64,000 nt of DNA, taken from Aminipila terrae. Lineage in GTDB: Bacteria; Bacillota; Clostridia; Peptostreptococcales; Anaerovoracaceae. Below are positions 1 through 8,961 of this stretch, one piece after another; positions within the stretch are counted from its first letter, which is position 1; each line of letters opens with the position of its first letter. The notes below the pieces were generated by a model. The model saw only the letters and a program-made list of their open reading frames with translations. It searched no databases and was not told where the DNA came from. The position numbers and the translations under genes were made by a program. Where the stretch lies: contig NZ_CP047591.1 of the NCBI RefSeq assembly GCF_010120715.1, forward strand, positions 2,294,001 to 2,358,000, written 5' to 3'.

Positions 1-278
1 CTATGAATAATATCATGCCAGTAGTAGAAGTTAGAGCTAGAAGAGTTGGTGGTGCTAACTACCAGGTTCCAGTTGAAGTAAGGGCTGAAAGACGTCAGAC
101 TCTGGGCTTAAGATGGCTTACAAAGTACACTAGAGCCAGAGGTGAAAAGACTATGTATGAAAGACTTGCTAAGGAACTTATGGATGCAGCTAACAGTACT
201 GGCGGTTCAGTAAAGAAGAAGGAAGATACACATAAGATGGCAGAAGCTAATAAGGCTTTCGCACATTACAGATGGTAA
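1..278 (+). CDS. rpsG: 30S ribosomal protein S7, C-terminal part (cut by window edge)
   Basis: This is the C-terminal ~92 residues of ribosomal protein S7, a primary 16S rRNA-binding protein that nucleates assembly of the 30S head. The stretch RARRVGGANYQVPVEV, followed by ERRQTLGLRWL, is the conserved S7 core. S7 is usually about 156 residues, so roughly 60 residues lie before the window. The reading frame is open to base 1, so the ATG at base 3 is internal and not the start. fusA follows after 46 bases and tuf after that, the usual str operon order (rpsL-rpsG-fusA-tuf). Confidence 0.97.
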   Translation, partial: MNNIMPVVEVRARRVGGANYQVPVEVRAERRQTLGLRWLTKYTRARGEKTMYERLAKELMDAANSTGGSVKKKEDTHKMAEANKAFAHYRW

Positions 279-324
279 TTCCAAATAATAGAATTTAAAA
301 AGAATAGCAGAAGGGAGGGTTATT

Positions 325-2387
325 ATGCCTAGAGCTTTTTCGTTAGAAAATACAAGAAATATTGGTATTATGGCGCATATTGACGCTGGTAAGACCACTA
401 CAACAGAAAGAATTTTGTTCTATACAGGAAGAACACACAAGATTGGGGAAACTCATGAAGGTGCGGCTACAATGGACTGGATGGAACAGGAGCAGGAACG
501 TGGTATCACAATAACCTCTGCTGCTACTACAGCACAATGGAAAGGTCATAGAATTAACATAATCGACACACCAGGCCATGTGGATTTTACAGTTGAAGTA
601 GAAAGATCTCTGAGAGTTCTTGATGGAGCTGTAACAGTACTTTGCGCTAAGGCGGAGTAGAACCACAGTCTGAAACAGTTTGGAGACAGGCTGATAAGTA
701 TGAAGTTCCTAGAATGATTTTTATTAATAAAATGGATATCCTGGGAGCAAACTTCTACAGAGTTGTTGGCATGGTTAAAGACAGATTGAAAGCGAACGCA
801 GTTCCTATTCAGTTACCAATCGGTGTTGAAGATAGTTTCATTGGAATTATCGACTTAGTAGAAATGAAAGCAGAGATATATAAGGATGACTTAGGTAAGG
901 AGTTTGATATTACAGATATTCCGGAAAATATGATGGAACAGGCAAATGAGTGGAGAGAAAAAATGATCGAAGCTGTTGCTGAATGTGATGAAGAACTTAC
1001 TATGAAATTCTTAGAAGGGGAAGAACTTACAAAGAAAGAAATCAAGGATACGATTAGAAAAGCAACTATTGCTGGACAAATGGTTCCTGTAACTTGTGGT
1101 TCTGCATACAGAAACAAGGGCGTTCAGATGATGCTGGATGCAGTTGTTGACTATATGCCATCACCTCTTGACATTCCGCCTATTAAAGGTGTTATTCCTG
1201 GTACAGAGGAAGAAGATGAAAGACCAGCTGATGATAAGGCTCCATTCTCAGCATTAGCATTTAAGATTATGGCAGACCCATTTGTTGGTAAGCTTGCATT
1301 CTTCAGAGTATACTCTGGTACTATCACATCAGGTTCATATGTATATAATTCAACTAAGGGAAAGAAGGAAAGAATCGGAAGAATCCTTCAGATGCATGCA
1401 AACAAGAGAGAGGATATCACTGAAGTTTATTCAGGAGATATTGCTGCTGCAGTAGGTTTCAAGGATACTACTACAGGTGATACAATTTGTGATGAAAAGC
1501 ACGAAATCATCTTAGAATCCATGGAATTCCCAGATCCGGTTATTGAAATTGCTATTGAACCTAAAACTAAGGCAGGACAGGAAAAGATGGGTATTGCTTT
1601 AGCAAAGCTTGCTGAAGAAGATCCAACTTTTAAGACTTATACAAATACAGAGACTGGACAGACAATTATTGCAGGTATGGGAGAACTTCACCTTGAAATT
1701 ATCGTAGACAGACTTCTAAGAGAATTTAAGGTAGAGGCTAACGTTGGTAAGCCTCAGGTTTCATATAAGGAAACTATCACAGAACTTGCAGACGTTGACC
1801 ATAAGTATGCTAAGCAGTCTGGTGGTCGTGGTCAGTACGGTCATGTTAAAATCAAGGTTTATCCAAGACAGCCAGGCGAAGGCTTTGAATTTAAGAATTC
1901 AATTGTTGGTGGTGCTATTCCTAGAGAATACATTCCTAAGATTGAAGAAGGTGTCAGAGAAGCTATGAATGCTGGCCCTATTGCAGGATATAACGTTGTA
2001 GACGTTGGTGTTGAACTTTATGATGGTTCATATCATGAAGTTGACTCAAATGAAATGGCATTTAAGATTGCTGCTTCAATGGCATTCAGGGAAGCTTGCA
2101 AAAAGGCTAAACCAGTACTTCTTGAACCAATCTTTAAGGTTGAAGTTACAGTTCCTGAAGACTACATGGGAGATGTAATTGGTGATATCAGTTCAAGAAG
2201 AGGCAGAATCGAAGGTTCTGACATGAATGCTGGTGCAGTTGCAGTAAGAGGTTTTGTTCCTCTGTCAGAGATGTTTGGTTATGCAACTGACCTTCGTTCA
2301 AAGACTCAGGGTCGTGGTGTATATGTAATGCAGATGGACCACTTCGAAAAGTTACCTGATAGCTTGATTGAAAAAATTAACAAATAA
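325..2387 (+). CDS. fusA: Elongation factor G, interrupted by a 1-base frameshift near 651
   Basis: EF-G is the GTPase that drives translocation and, with RRF, ribosome recycling. Frame 1 (325-660) carries the G1 loop AHIDAGKTT at residues 17-25, the switch sequence RGITI and DTPGH, then hits TAG at 658-660. The frame entered at about 652 continues with VEPQSETVWRQADKY, then NKMD (G4), and runs through domains II-V to 2387. Restoring one G in the run at 651-652 (AAGGCGGAG to AAGGGCGGAG) gives AKGGVEPQ, the normal EF-G sequence, and a ~688-residue protein of usual length. A good AGGGAGG site lies at about 313-319. EF-G is essential, so a real knockout is unlikely. I regard the break as a base-calling deletion. 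The only other reading, a natural frameshift, has no support here. Confidence 0.95.
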
Positions 2388-2415
2388 GTAAATTTGTATA
2401 AAGGAGAAAATAAAA

Positions 2416-3609
2416 ATGGCAAAGCAGAAATTTGAAAGAAATAAGCCACACGTAAATATCGGAACAATTGGTCACGTAGACCACGGTAAGACAACTCTTA
2501 CAGCTGCAATCACAAAGACTTTACACCAGAGATATGGTTTAGGTCAGAAGGTTGACTTTGACATGATCGACAAGGCGCCAGAAGAAAGAGAAAGAGGTAT
2601 CACTATTTCAACAGCTCACGTTGAATATGAAACACCAAACAGACACTATGCGCACGTAGACTGTCCGGGACATGCTGACTATGTAAAGAACATGATTACA
2701 GGAGCAGCTCAGATGGACGGAGCTATTCTGGTAGTAGCAGCAACAGACGGACCAATGCCACAGACAAGAGAACACATCCTGTTATCAAGACAGGTAGGTG
2801 TACCATATATCATCGTATTCTTAAACAAGTGCGATATGGTAGACGACGAAGAACTGCTTGACTTAGTAGAAATGGAAGTAAGAGAACTTCTTGACGAATA
2901 TGAATTCCCAGGAGATGACACACCAATCATCAGAGGATCCGCATTAGGAGCATTAGAAAATCCAGAAGGTCCATGGGGAGATAAGATTGTAGAATTATTC
3001 GATGCAGTAGATTCATACATTCCAGAACCAGAAAGAGATAACAGCAAGCCATTCATCATGCCAGTAGAAGACGTATTCTCAATCACAGGAAGAGGAACAG
3101 TAGCAACAGGAAGAGTAGAAAGAGGAACACTGAAAGTTGGAGATGAAGTAGAAATCATCGGACTGACAGAAGAAAGAAGAAAAGTAGTAGTAACAGGAAT
3201 CGAAATGTTCAGAAAGCTGTTAGATCAGGCAGAAACAGGAGATAACATCGGAGCACTACTAAGAGGCGTACAGAGAAGTGAAATCGAAAGAGGACAGGTA
3301 CTATGTGCACCAGGAACAATTCATCCACATACAAAGTTTACTTCACAGGTATACGTACTGAAGAAGGAAGAAGGCGGAAGACATACACCTTTCTTTAACG
3401 GATACAGACCACAGTTCTATTTCAGAACAACAGACGTAACAGGAGATTTACAGTTACCAGAAGGAACAGAAATGTGTATGCCTGGAGATAACATCCAGAT
3501 GACAATTAGCTTAATCACACCAATCGCAATCGAAGAAGGATTAAGATTCGCTATCAGAGAAGGCGGAAGAACAGTAGGTTCTGGTGTTGTAGCTACAGTT
3601 ATTGAATAA
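2416..3609 (+). CDS. tuf: Elongation factor Tu
   Basis: EF-Tu (397 residues, normal length) delivers aminoacyl-tRNA to the ribosomal A site as a GTP complex. Visible motifs are GHVDHGKTTL (P-loop), RGITI, DCPGH and NKCD in the G domain, followed by beta-barrel domains 2 and 3 (GRGTVATGRVERG; GYRPQFYFRTTDVTG). It lies 28 bases after fusA with its own GGAG site and is followed by a strong terminator, so it probably ends the str operon. Codon choice changes inside the gene. The first ~280 and last ~50 bases use mixed third positions, while the middle (about 2700-3555) is almost uniformly A-ending for Val, Ala, Thr, Pro and Gly. Confidence 0.98.
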   Translation: MAKQKFERNKPHVNIGTIGHVDHGKTTLTAAITKTLHQRYGLGQKVDFDMIDKAPEERERGITISTAHVEYETPNRHYAHVDCPGHADYVKNMITGAAQMDGAILVVAATDGPMPQTREHILLSRQVGVPYIIVFLNKCDMVDDEELLDLVEMEVRELLDEYEFPGDDTPIIRGSALGALENPEGPWGDKIVELFDAVDSYIPEPERDNSKPFIMPVEDVFSITGRGTVATGRVERGTLKVGDEVEIIGLTEERRKVVVTGIEMFRKLLDQAETGDNIGALLRGVQRSEIERGQVLCAPGTIHPHTKFTSQVYVLKKEEGGRHTPFFNGYRPQFYFRTTDVTGDLQLPEGTEMCMPGDNIQMTISLITPIAIEEGLRFAIREGGRTVGSGVVATVIE

Positions 3610-3631
3610 TTAAATATTTAGTAATTTAGAT

Positions 3632-3668
3632 AAAAAGACGGTTTCAATGGAGACCGTCTTTTTTTTAT
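3632..3668 (+). terminator. Rho-independent terminator after tuf
   Basis: The arms AAAAAGACGGT (3632-3642) and ACCGTCTTTTT (3653-3663) form a perfect stem with a 10-base loop, followed by a T run. It closes the str operon. Confidence 0.93.
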
Positions 3669-3760
3669 TATATATTTATGTTTAGATGCATTAAAAGAAA
3701 TTTTATGATAAAATAAAGTCTATGGTATTGATTTGTTGCAAAGCGCTAAGGAGGATTCGT

Positions 3761-4321
3761 ATGAAATTAATGATCGCATCAGACATACATGGCTCATCTT
3801 ATTACTGTAACAAGATGATAGAAGCTTATAAAGAAGAAGAAGCAGAGAAGTTGCTACTGCTTGGAGATATTCTTTATCATGGTCCCCGAAATGATTTACC
3901 AAAAGACTATGATCCAAAAAAAGTCATAAAGATGCTGAATAGTATAAGCAGAGAGATTTTATGTGTCAGAGGCAACTGTGAAGCAGAAGTAGATCAGATG
4001 GTGCTGGATTTCCCAGTATTAGCAGACTATTGTATCATATATCTGGGAAGTCGAATGATGTTTGCAACCCATGGTCATAAACTAAATCCGGAAAATCTGC
4101 CGCCCCTGAATAAGGGAGATATACTTTTAAATGGCCATACTCATGTACCAAAATGTGTAGGGTATGGAGAGGCAGGGCAAATTGATTTTATCTACATGAA
4201 TCCCGGATCGGTTTCTATGCCAAAAGAAAATAGCCCCCAAAGCTATATTATTGTAGATAACAATAAATTCACATGGAAGGATTTTGAAGGCAATGCTTAC
4301 CTGGAATATAATATAAGATGA
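3761..4321 (+). CDS. yfcE: YfcE/MJ0936-type metallophosphoesterase
   Basis: This 186-residue calcineurin-like phosphodiesterase matches the YfcE/MJ0936 family in length (about 184) and motif order: SDIHGS near the N-terminus, then GDILYHG, RGNCE, THGH and GHTH. These supply the two-metal site. Known members hydrolyse artificial phosphodiesters in the presence of Mn2+; the natural substrate is not settled. I chose the ATG at 3761 because AAGGAGG lies just upstream (3748-3754) and the protein then begins directly with the first beta strand. An in-frame extension back to 3722 would add 13 unlikely residues. psuG follows after 32 bases and may be co-transcribed. Confidence 0.9.
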   Translation: MKLMIASDIHGSSYYCNKMIEAYKEEEAEKLLLLGDILYHGPRNDLPKDYDPKKVIKMLNSISREILCVRGNCEAEVDQMVLDFPVLADYCIIYLGSRMMFATHGHKLNPENLPPLNKGDILLNGHTHVPKCVGYGEAGQIDFIYMNPGSVSMPKENSPQSYIIVDNNKFTWKDFEGNAYLEYNIR

Positions 4322-4353
4322 TTATATAATCTCAAAGAGGAAGGTTAAATAGG

Positions 4354-5273
4354 ATGAATAAGTTCAATAAATATTTAGATGTTTCAGCGGAAGTTGAGGA
4401 AGCACTAGAAGCAGGGAGACCTGTGGTTGCCCTTGAATCAACGATTATTTCTCATGGAATGCCATATCCACAAAATGTTGAAACAGCGCTACAGGTGGAA
4501 AAGATTATCCGTGAAAATGGGGCAGTGCCAGCTACTATAGCAATAATAAAAGGCCGGTTGAAAGTAGGTATTTCGCCAGAAGAAATTGACTACTTAGGCA
4601 AAAAAGGTCTTGAAGTAACAAAAGCCAGCAGAAGAGATGTTCCGGTTTTAGTAGCGGCTAAGGCAGATGGTGCTACCACTGTGGCAACAACAATGATTTT
4701 AGCTGCCATGGCAGGGGTTAGAGTCTTTGCTACAGGTGGCATAGGAGGAGTGCATCGAGGGGCAGAAGTTACCATGGATATATCAGCTGACCTTGAAGAA
4801 CTTGGTATGACTCCAGTGATGGTTGTTTGTGCTGGGGCCAAGTCTATTCTTGACCTGGGACTTACGTTAGAATATCTTGAAACAAAAGGGGTCCCTGTTA
4901 TTGGATATCAGACCAAAATGTTGCCAGCTTTCTACACCAGGGAAAGTGCCTTCAATGTAGATTACCGTATGGAAACTCCTAAGGAAATTGCCGATGCATG
5001 GACAGCCAAGCTGGAACTTGAACTGAAGGGTGGTATGCTTGTAACAAATCCTATTCCAGAAAAGTATGCCATGGATTCTGCATATATCAATAAGTGTATA
5101 GAAGAAGCTGTAGAAGAAGCGAAATCAATAGGAATAAAAGGAAAAGAAACTACTCCGTTTTTACTGGCTAAAATTAAGGAAATAACTGGGGAGAAAGCCT
5201 TGATTCCAATATACAACTGGTATTTAATAACGCCAGACTTGCCGCACAGATTGCCTGTGAGATGTGTAAATAA
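4354..5273 (+). CDS. psuG: Pseudouridine-5'-phosphate glycosidase, C-terminus frameshifted near 5202
   Basis: PsuG reversibly cleaves pseudouridine 5'-phosphate to uracil and ribose 5-phosphate during pseudouridine breakdown. The sequence VVALESTIISHGMPYPQN near the N-terminus and the stretch FATGGIGGVHRG are family hallmarks. As sequenced, the frame drifts after KIKEITGEKAL and continues to a stop at 5346 with unrelated residues. Adding one G at about 5202 restores NIQLVFNNARLAAQIA and a stop at 5271-5273, the usual PsuG ending (about 306 residues). I therefore give 5273 as the end. No psuK kinase or psuT transporter is adjacent. The break is the same kind of one-base loss seen in fusA. Confidence 0.9.
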
Positions 5274-5301
5274 AATTAGTGTGGTAAGGATATCTGGCAT
5301 T

Positions 5302-5460
5302 GACTACCGTAAATTTACAAAATTTAAAAACGCGGTAGCTTTTTGATTCTTTAATGGTCAGTTTTGAAACCTTTTTAGGGCTTTCATAGAAAAACCTACC
5401 GCAATTTGGAAAGTTAGCAAAAAATACGGTAGCATTTAACTAAAAAGCTACCTCGATTAT
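5302..5460. repeat. Cluster of alternating CTACCG/CGGTAG inverted repeats
   Basis: Downstream of psuG the motif CTACCG(T/C) and its complement occur five times in alternating orientation within 160 bases: ACTACCGTA (~5304), CGCGGTAGCTTTTT (~5330), CCTACCGCAATTT (~5395), TACGGTAGCATTT (~5428) and AAAAAGCTACCTCG (~5445). The second and fifth can pair across 115 bases and the third and fourth form an inner hairpin, so the transcript could fold into a nested stem. It sits between two convergent operons. It could be a terminator complex, a small repeat element or an RNA. I cannot assign a family. Confidence 0.5.
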
Positions 5461-5558
5461 TGATTTTTCTAAATTTTGAGAGCAAGCTATTTAAGCTGTC
5501 AAGCTTTCGGATAGTTTGACCAGAGAAATAAATAGACTCATTAGTTTTTTTAAAAACC

Positions 5559-6302
5559 TTATTTTGAGTGTAGAGTTGGGATACAATCCAAAACAGGTAG
5601 ATTTGTAAGAAATTCTATCTGTTTTTTATTGTCTTTATGTAAAAGGTTGTTCCCATCAAAATTATTAAGTATAATGCCGGCAATGCTGATATTTTCCTGC
5701 CGGGCATATGCTACTGTAAGAAGCACAAGGTTTATAGTTCCCAGGCCTGCATCTGCAACAATGATTATATCAAGACCCAGCATTTTGATTATGTCGGGAA
5801 GCATTAGTAATTCAGAATTACTCTGGAGTTTATTGGGCAATGAAGTATTTGGAGTTCTCAGAGGACATAAAATGCCTCCGCAGCCTTCTACAACTAAAAA
5901 ATCATATTCTTCACTCAGTTTGTTAAAGTGCTGGAGTATGACATTTTTTTCTATATAGGGTGTCCTATTTCTATGCGTGATATAGTGACAGTTCTTATGT
6001 ATTCTATCCTGCTCAATTTTAGCGGCTAAATGAGGGGAGACGGCTGGCTCGAATATGTAGGAAACTAAATCTACAGGAGATCTGGGCAAATCAGCTACAC
6101 GGCAGACATATTCTGCATCACCCGGAACCAGCCTTCCATTTTTCACATATGCTCCACTCAATGCAGGTTTATAATATCCCGCATTTACATTTTTTTCTCG
6201 TAAGTATTTTACAATCAGTCCGCTTACATAAGTTTTACCTGCATCTGTACCAGTGGCAGTAATAAAAATCCCTTTTTTATTATTAAAAATATTAGTTCCC
6301 AT
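5559..6302 (-). CDS. bioD: Dethiobiotin synthetase
   Basis: BioD (247 residues) closes the ureido ring of dethiobiotin from 7,8-diaminopelargonic acid (DAPA), CO2 and ATP, the penultimate step of biotin synthesis. The P-loop GTDAGKT (residues ~18-24), the substrate loop YKPALSG and the glycine-rich VEGCGGILCPL motif are all visible. It is the last gene of bioY-bioB-bioD, about 50 bases after bioB with its own GGAG site. The middle contains a somewhat longer insert than usual (residues ~100-125), but core motifs are intact. Confidence 0.94.
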   Translation of the reverse strand: MGTNIFNNKKGIFITATGTDAGKTYVSGLIVKYLREKNVNAGYYKPALSGAYVKNGRLVPGDAEYVCRVADLPRSPVDLVSYIFEPAVSPHLAAKIEQDRIHKNCHYITHRNRTPYIEKNVILQHFNKLSEEYDFLVVEGCGGILCPLRTPNTSLPNKLQSNSELLMLPDIIKMLGLDIIIVADAGLGTINLVLLTVAYARQENISIAGIILNNFDGNNLLHKDNKKQIEFLTNLPVLDCIPTLHSK

Positions 6303-6354
6303 TGAAATACTCTCCTTCAGGCGCTATAGACCTTCATGTTTATTCAAACAATTA

Positions 6355-7332
6355 TTAAAGCTTGGAAATTTTAAATCCTAAGTCTTTTATCATATTAATA
6401 TCATAATTAATGCTGATGCCTGAGGTAGTAAGCATATCACCAGAGATAGCAGCATTTGCACCCGATGCAAAAACACTACGTCCTTTATCCTTTAAAAGGC
6501 CCCTGCCCCCTGCTAGTCTAAGGGCAGCTTCAGGCAGAATGAAACGGTAAAGTGCAACGATTTGCTTAACTTCATTCAGATTTAAAACAGGGTTATGCTC
6601 AAAAGGGGTATGAGGTATAGGGTTTAAGATATTGATTGGCACTGACTTTATGCCAAGTTCTTTTAAATCGAAAGCCATATCAATTCTGTCCCTCATTGTC
6701 TCTCCTAAACCCATAATTCCGCCACTGCAAACAGCTAGCCCGGCTTTCTGGGCTGCTTTGATTGTAGCTATCTTATCCTGATAAGTGTGAGTAGTACAGA
6801 TAGCAGAAAAATTTCTTCTGGAAGTTTCCAGATTATTATGATAGCGTACAACTCCCGCCTGCCTTAGCTTTAACAACTGCTGGTAATTTAAAAGTCCATG
6901 AGAAGCACATAATGAAATGTTTAAACTACTGTGAATAAGTTTATAACTTTTACACAGTTGATCTACTTCCCTGTCATTAAGGGATCTGCCTGAAGTAACG
7001 ATAGAATAACGCAGGATACCCTTTTCCTGGTTATATCTCGCCCCAGCCAGAAGACTGTCTGCATCCAGTAAAGAATAATTCCCTGTTTCTACTGGATAGT
7101 GGGCGGACTGGGCACAATATTTGCAATCTTCAGAGCATCTTCCACATTTCCCATTTATAATTGTGCAGATATCAAAATGGTCCCCACAGAAGTGGTGGCG
7201 GATTTGGTTGGCCGCTTCACAGAGCATCTCTGAATTTTGGGGGGAAGCGTGGCAGATGTCGGATAAATGTAGGGCTTCTTCCTTTGATATTTCATAGCCA
7301 TTTATAATTTTATTTTTTAGTTCCTGTATCAT
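6355..7332 (-). CDS. bioB: Biotin synthase (radical SAM)
   Basis: BioB (325 residues) inserts sulfur into dethiobiotin using S-adenosylmethionine, a [4Fe-4S] cluster and a second sacrificial cluster. The radical SAM motif CX3CX2C is at Cys66, Cys70 and Cys73 (CSEDCKYC), followed by YSIVTSGR and, near the C-terminus, RLAGGRG, which supplies the arginine ligand of the second cluster. The start lies one base downstream of the bioY stop, so the two are translationally linked. Confidence 0.97.
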   Translation of the reverse strand: MIQELKNKIINGYEISKEEALHLSDICHASPQNSEMLCEAANQIRHHFCGDHFDICTIINGKCGRCSEDCKYCAQSAHYPVETGNYSLLDADSLLAGARYNQEKGILRYSIVTSGRSLNDREVDQLCKSYKLIHSSLNISLCASHGLLNYQQLLKLRQAGVVRYHNNLETSRRNFSAICTTHTYQDKIATIKAAQKAGLAVCSGGIMGLGETMRDRIDMAFDLKELGIKSVPINILNPIPHTPFEHNPVLNLNEVKQIVALYRFILPEAALRLAGGRGLLKDKGRSVFASGANAAISGDMLTTSGISINYDINMIKDLGFKISKL

Positions 7333-7333
7333 A

Positions 7334-7921
7334 TTAAACCCCCAGTCTTTTTAGTGGGTTAAAAAGCCGTGAAGCCAACAGGGACGCCAGTATGCATAAA
7401 AGAGCATCACCAGGAATATCCAGAGGTAAGGAAGCGGCTATAACAGCCCATATAGCTGTAGGTTCATGCATATAAAAATTAAGCATAAAATATTTGTAAA
7501 TAAAGCCTATAGTATAGGTAATCAACATTCCAGTAAAAGCCACCGGCAGATAATACTTAAATTGGGGTTTCGTAATTCTTTCACATAAAAAGCCTACAGC
7601 AAAAGATGTGGCTACAAAGCCTATCAAATACCCAAAGCTTGGTCTGAATATATATTGTATTCCGCCTCCGGCAGCAAAGACCGGAATTCCCATCAATCCC
7701 ATGAGAACGTAGGAACCTGTAGCTATCATGCCCAGACGTGAACCCAGAAGCATTCCTGAAAGTGTTACAAACAGAAACTGCAAGGTAAAGTAATCCATAA
7801 AAGGCACGGGAATCTGAATAAAGGCTCCTATGGCTGTTAATCCAGTGAATAATGCACAAAGAACTAATTCTCTTGTTGTAAATCTCTTTTTTGAAGTAAT
7901 AGTGGTGTTTTCACTAATCAT
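7334..7921 (-). CDS. bioY: Biotin ECF transporter substrate-binding protein BioY
   Basis: BioY (195 residues) is the membrane S component that binds biotin and works alone or with the shared ECF energy module. About six hydrophobic segments are visible. The region FMDYFTLQFLFVTLSGMLLG followed by GSRLGMIATGSYVLMGLMGIPVFAAGG is characteristic of BioY. It is the first gene of the operon. AAAGGAG precedes the ATG and a BirA operator overlaps the promoter 75-106 bases upstream, so uptake and the last two synthesis steps are repressed together when biotin is plentiful. Confidence 0.95.
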   Translation of the reverse strand: MISENTTITSKKRFTTRELVLCALFTGLTAIGAFIQIPVPFMDYFTLQFLFVTLSGMLLGSRLGMIATGSYVLMGLMGIPVFAAGGGIQYIFRPSFGYLIGFVATSFAVGFLCERITKPQFKYYLPVAFTGMLITYTIGFIYKYFMLNFYMHEPTAIWAVIAASLPLDIPGDALLCILASLLASRLFNPLKRLGV

Positions 7922-7973
7922 AATTGTGACTCCTTTAGTAAATAGAAAAATCTCATGTTGGCTTATGCAGGTA

Positions 7974-8002
7974 AGTATATCATAGAAGAAAATGGTTGTA
8001 AA
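7974..8002 (-). promoter_or_regulatory. Promoter of bioY-bioB-bioD
   Basis: On the minus strand TTTACA (-35, complement of 7997-8002) is followed by exactly 17 bases and TATACT (-10, complement of 7974-7979). The -35 hexamer lies inside one half of the BirA operator. Confidence 0.8.
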
Positions 8003-8027
8003 CCAAATAGTTGATGAAGGTTTACAA
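7996..8027 (-). promoter_or_regulatory. BirA operator (biotin repressor binding site)
   Basis: The half-sites TTGTAAACC (7996-8004) and GGTTTACAA (8019-8027) are perfect inverted repeats separated by 14 bases. This is the BirA consensus known from Firmicutes and Clostridia. Because it covers the -35 element, holo-BirA should block transcription. Confidence 0.92.
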
Positions 8028-8035
8028 CTACGGCG

Positions 8036-8074
8036 AAAAAGTACCGCTTAGTTTTATGAAAATCCTAAGCGGTA
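8036..8074 (-). terminator. Terminator of the YitT-family gene
   Basis: The stem TACCGCTTAG (8042-8051)/CTAAGCGGTA (8065-8074) is perfect, and on the minus strand it is followed by a T run (A run at 8036-8040). It separates the YitT gene from the bio promoter directly downstream. Confidence 0.88.
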
Positions 8075-8085
8075 TTGTCAGATAA

Positions 8086-8952
8086 TTAATTTGTACGGTG
8101 TTCACGCTCAAAGCTGAAACCTCTTCCCTTTACTTCGTTAATACTACTGATCGTAATGAATGCATAGGGGTCAATTTTCTGCACTTCAGCATTTACACTG
8201 AATACTTTTCTGCTTGTGGTAACACATAAAACGGCCATTTGAGGAGTCTGCGTCATGGCTGTTTCCATGGATATAAGAGAAACTCCCACATTTAAATCGT
8301 GAAGAAGCACGTCTCTTATTTTATTATATTCTTTTGAAACAATAAATAATTGAGAACGCTGTGTCCCTGAAAGTATAACTTTGTTCACGATAAAACTGGT
8401 TATGATAGTAAAAAGAATTCCATACAGAACCTGTTCTGTGGTTGAAAAACCTATTTGTGTCAGTAGGATGCAAGTGTCAAAAGTGTATAGAGATAATGCT
8501 ACAGGAATATGAAATTTTTTATTTAAAATAAGTGGTGGAATATCCATACCGCCAGTTGATGCACCCATCCTTAAAATCAAACCCATGCCTACACCAAGAA
8601 GTATGCCTCCTAAAATAGTGGAAAGGAGTACATCTTTTGTAAGATTGGAAAGTGGTTTGATGGATAAAAAAATGCTGACAAAAAGTGGGTAGAGAAAGGT
8701 ACTTAATATGGTTGTAAGAGCAAATTTTTTACCAAGAAAAAAGAAGCCTAAAAGAAACAAAAATACGTTTAAAATGGTGAGAGTAACAGAAAGGTTTATC
8801 CCCAGATAATGTTCAACAGTAAGGGACAAACCTGTTGCTCCACCCATTATAATGCCATGAGGCCTTACAAAACAGGCTACAGTAAAAGCCAGAATTACAT
8901 TGGCACCAATGATAATCAAAGAAGTTGAAGTAAGCTGTTGATATTTTTTCAT
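8086..8952 (-). CDS. YitT family membrane protein (DUF161 + DUF2179)
   Basis: This ~288-residue protein has five to six hydrophobic helices in the first ~190 residues, with glycine-rich motifs GGATGLSL and MGASTGGMDIPPL typical of the YitT (DUF161) family. A soluble DUF2179 tail follows (SKEYNKIRDVLLHDLNVGVSLI). The biochemical role of the family is not established. I place the start at the ATG at 8952, about 11 bases after AAGGAG. A TTG at 8961 is only three bases from that site and is less likely. The gene appears monocistronic with its own terminator. Confidence 0.88.
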   Translation of the reverse strand: MKKYQQLTSTSLIIIGANVILAFTVACFVRPHGIIMGGATGLSLTVEHYLGINLSVTLTILNVFLFLLGFFFLGKKFALTTILSTFLYPLFVSIFLSIKPLSNLTKDVLLSTILGGILLGVGMGLILRMGASTGGMDIPPLILNKKFHIPVALSLYTFDTCILLTQIGFSTTEQVLYGILFTIITSFIVNKVILSGTQRSQLFIVSKEYNKIRDVLLHDLNVGVSLISMETAMTQTPQMAVLCVTTSRKVFSVNAEVQKIDPYAFITISSINEVKGRGFSFEREHRTN

Positions 8953-8961
8953 TATAAACAA

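Noticed and set aside
640..720. Programmed ribosomal frameshifting in fusA
   Set aside because: No slippery heptamer or downstream structure fits, EF-G is not known to use it, and ten other genes show the same one-base loss.
5274..5346. The 24 extra residues at the end of the sequenced psuG frame
   Set aside because: They are unrelated to PsuG, while the neighbouring frame contains the conserved family C-terminus.
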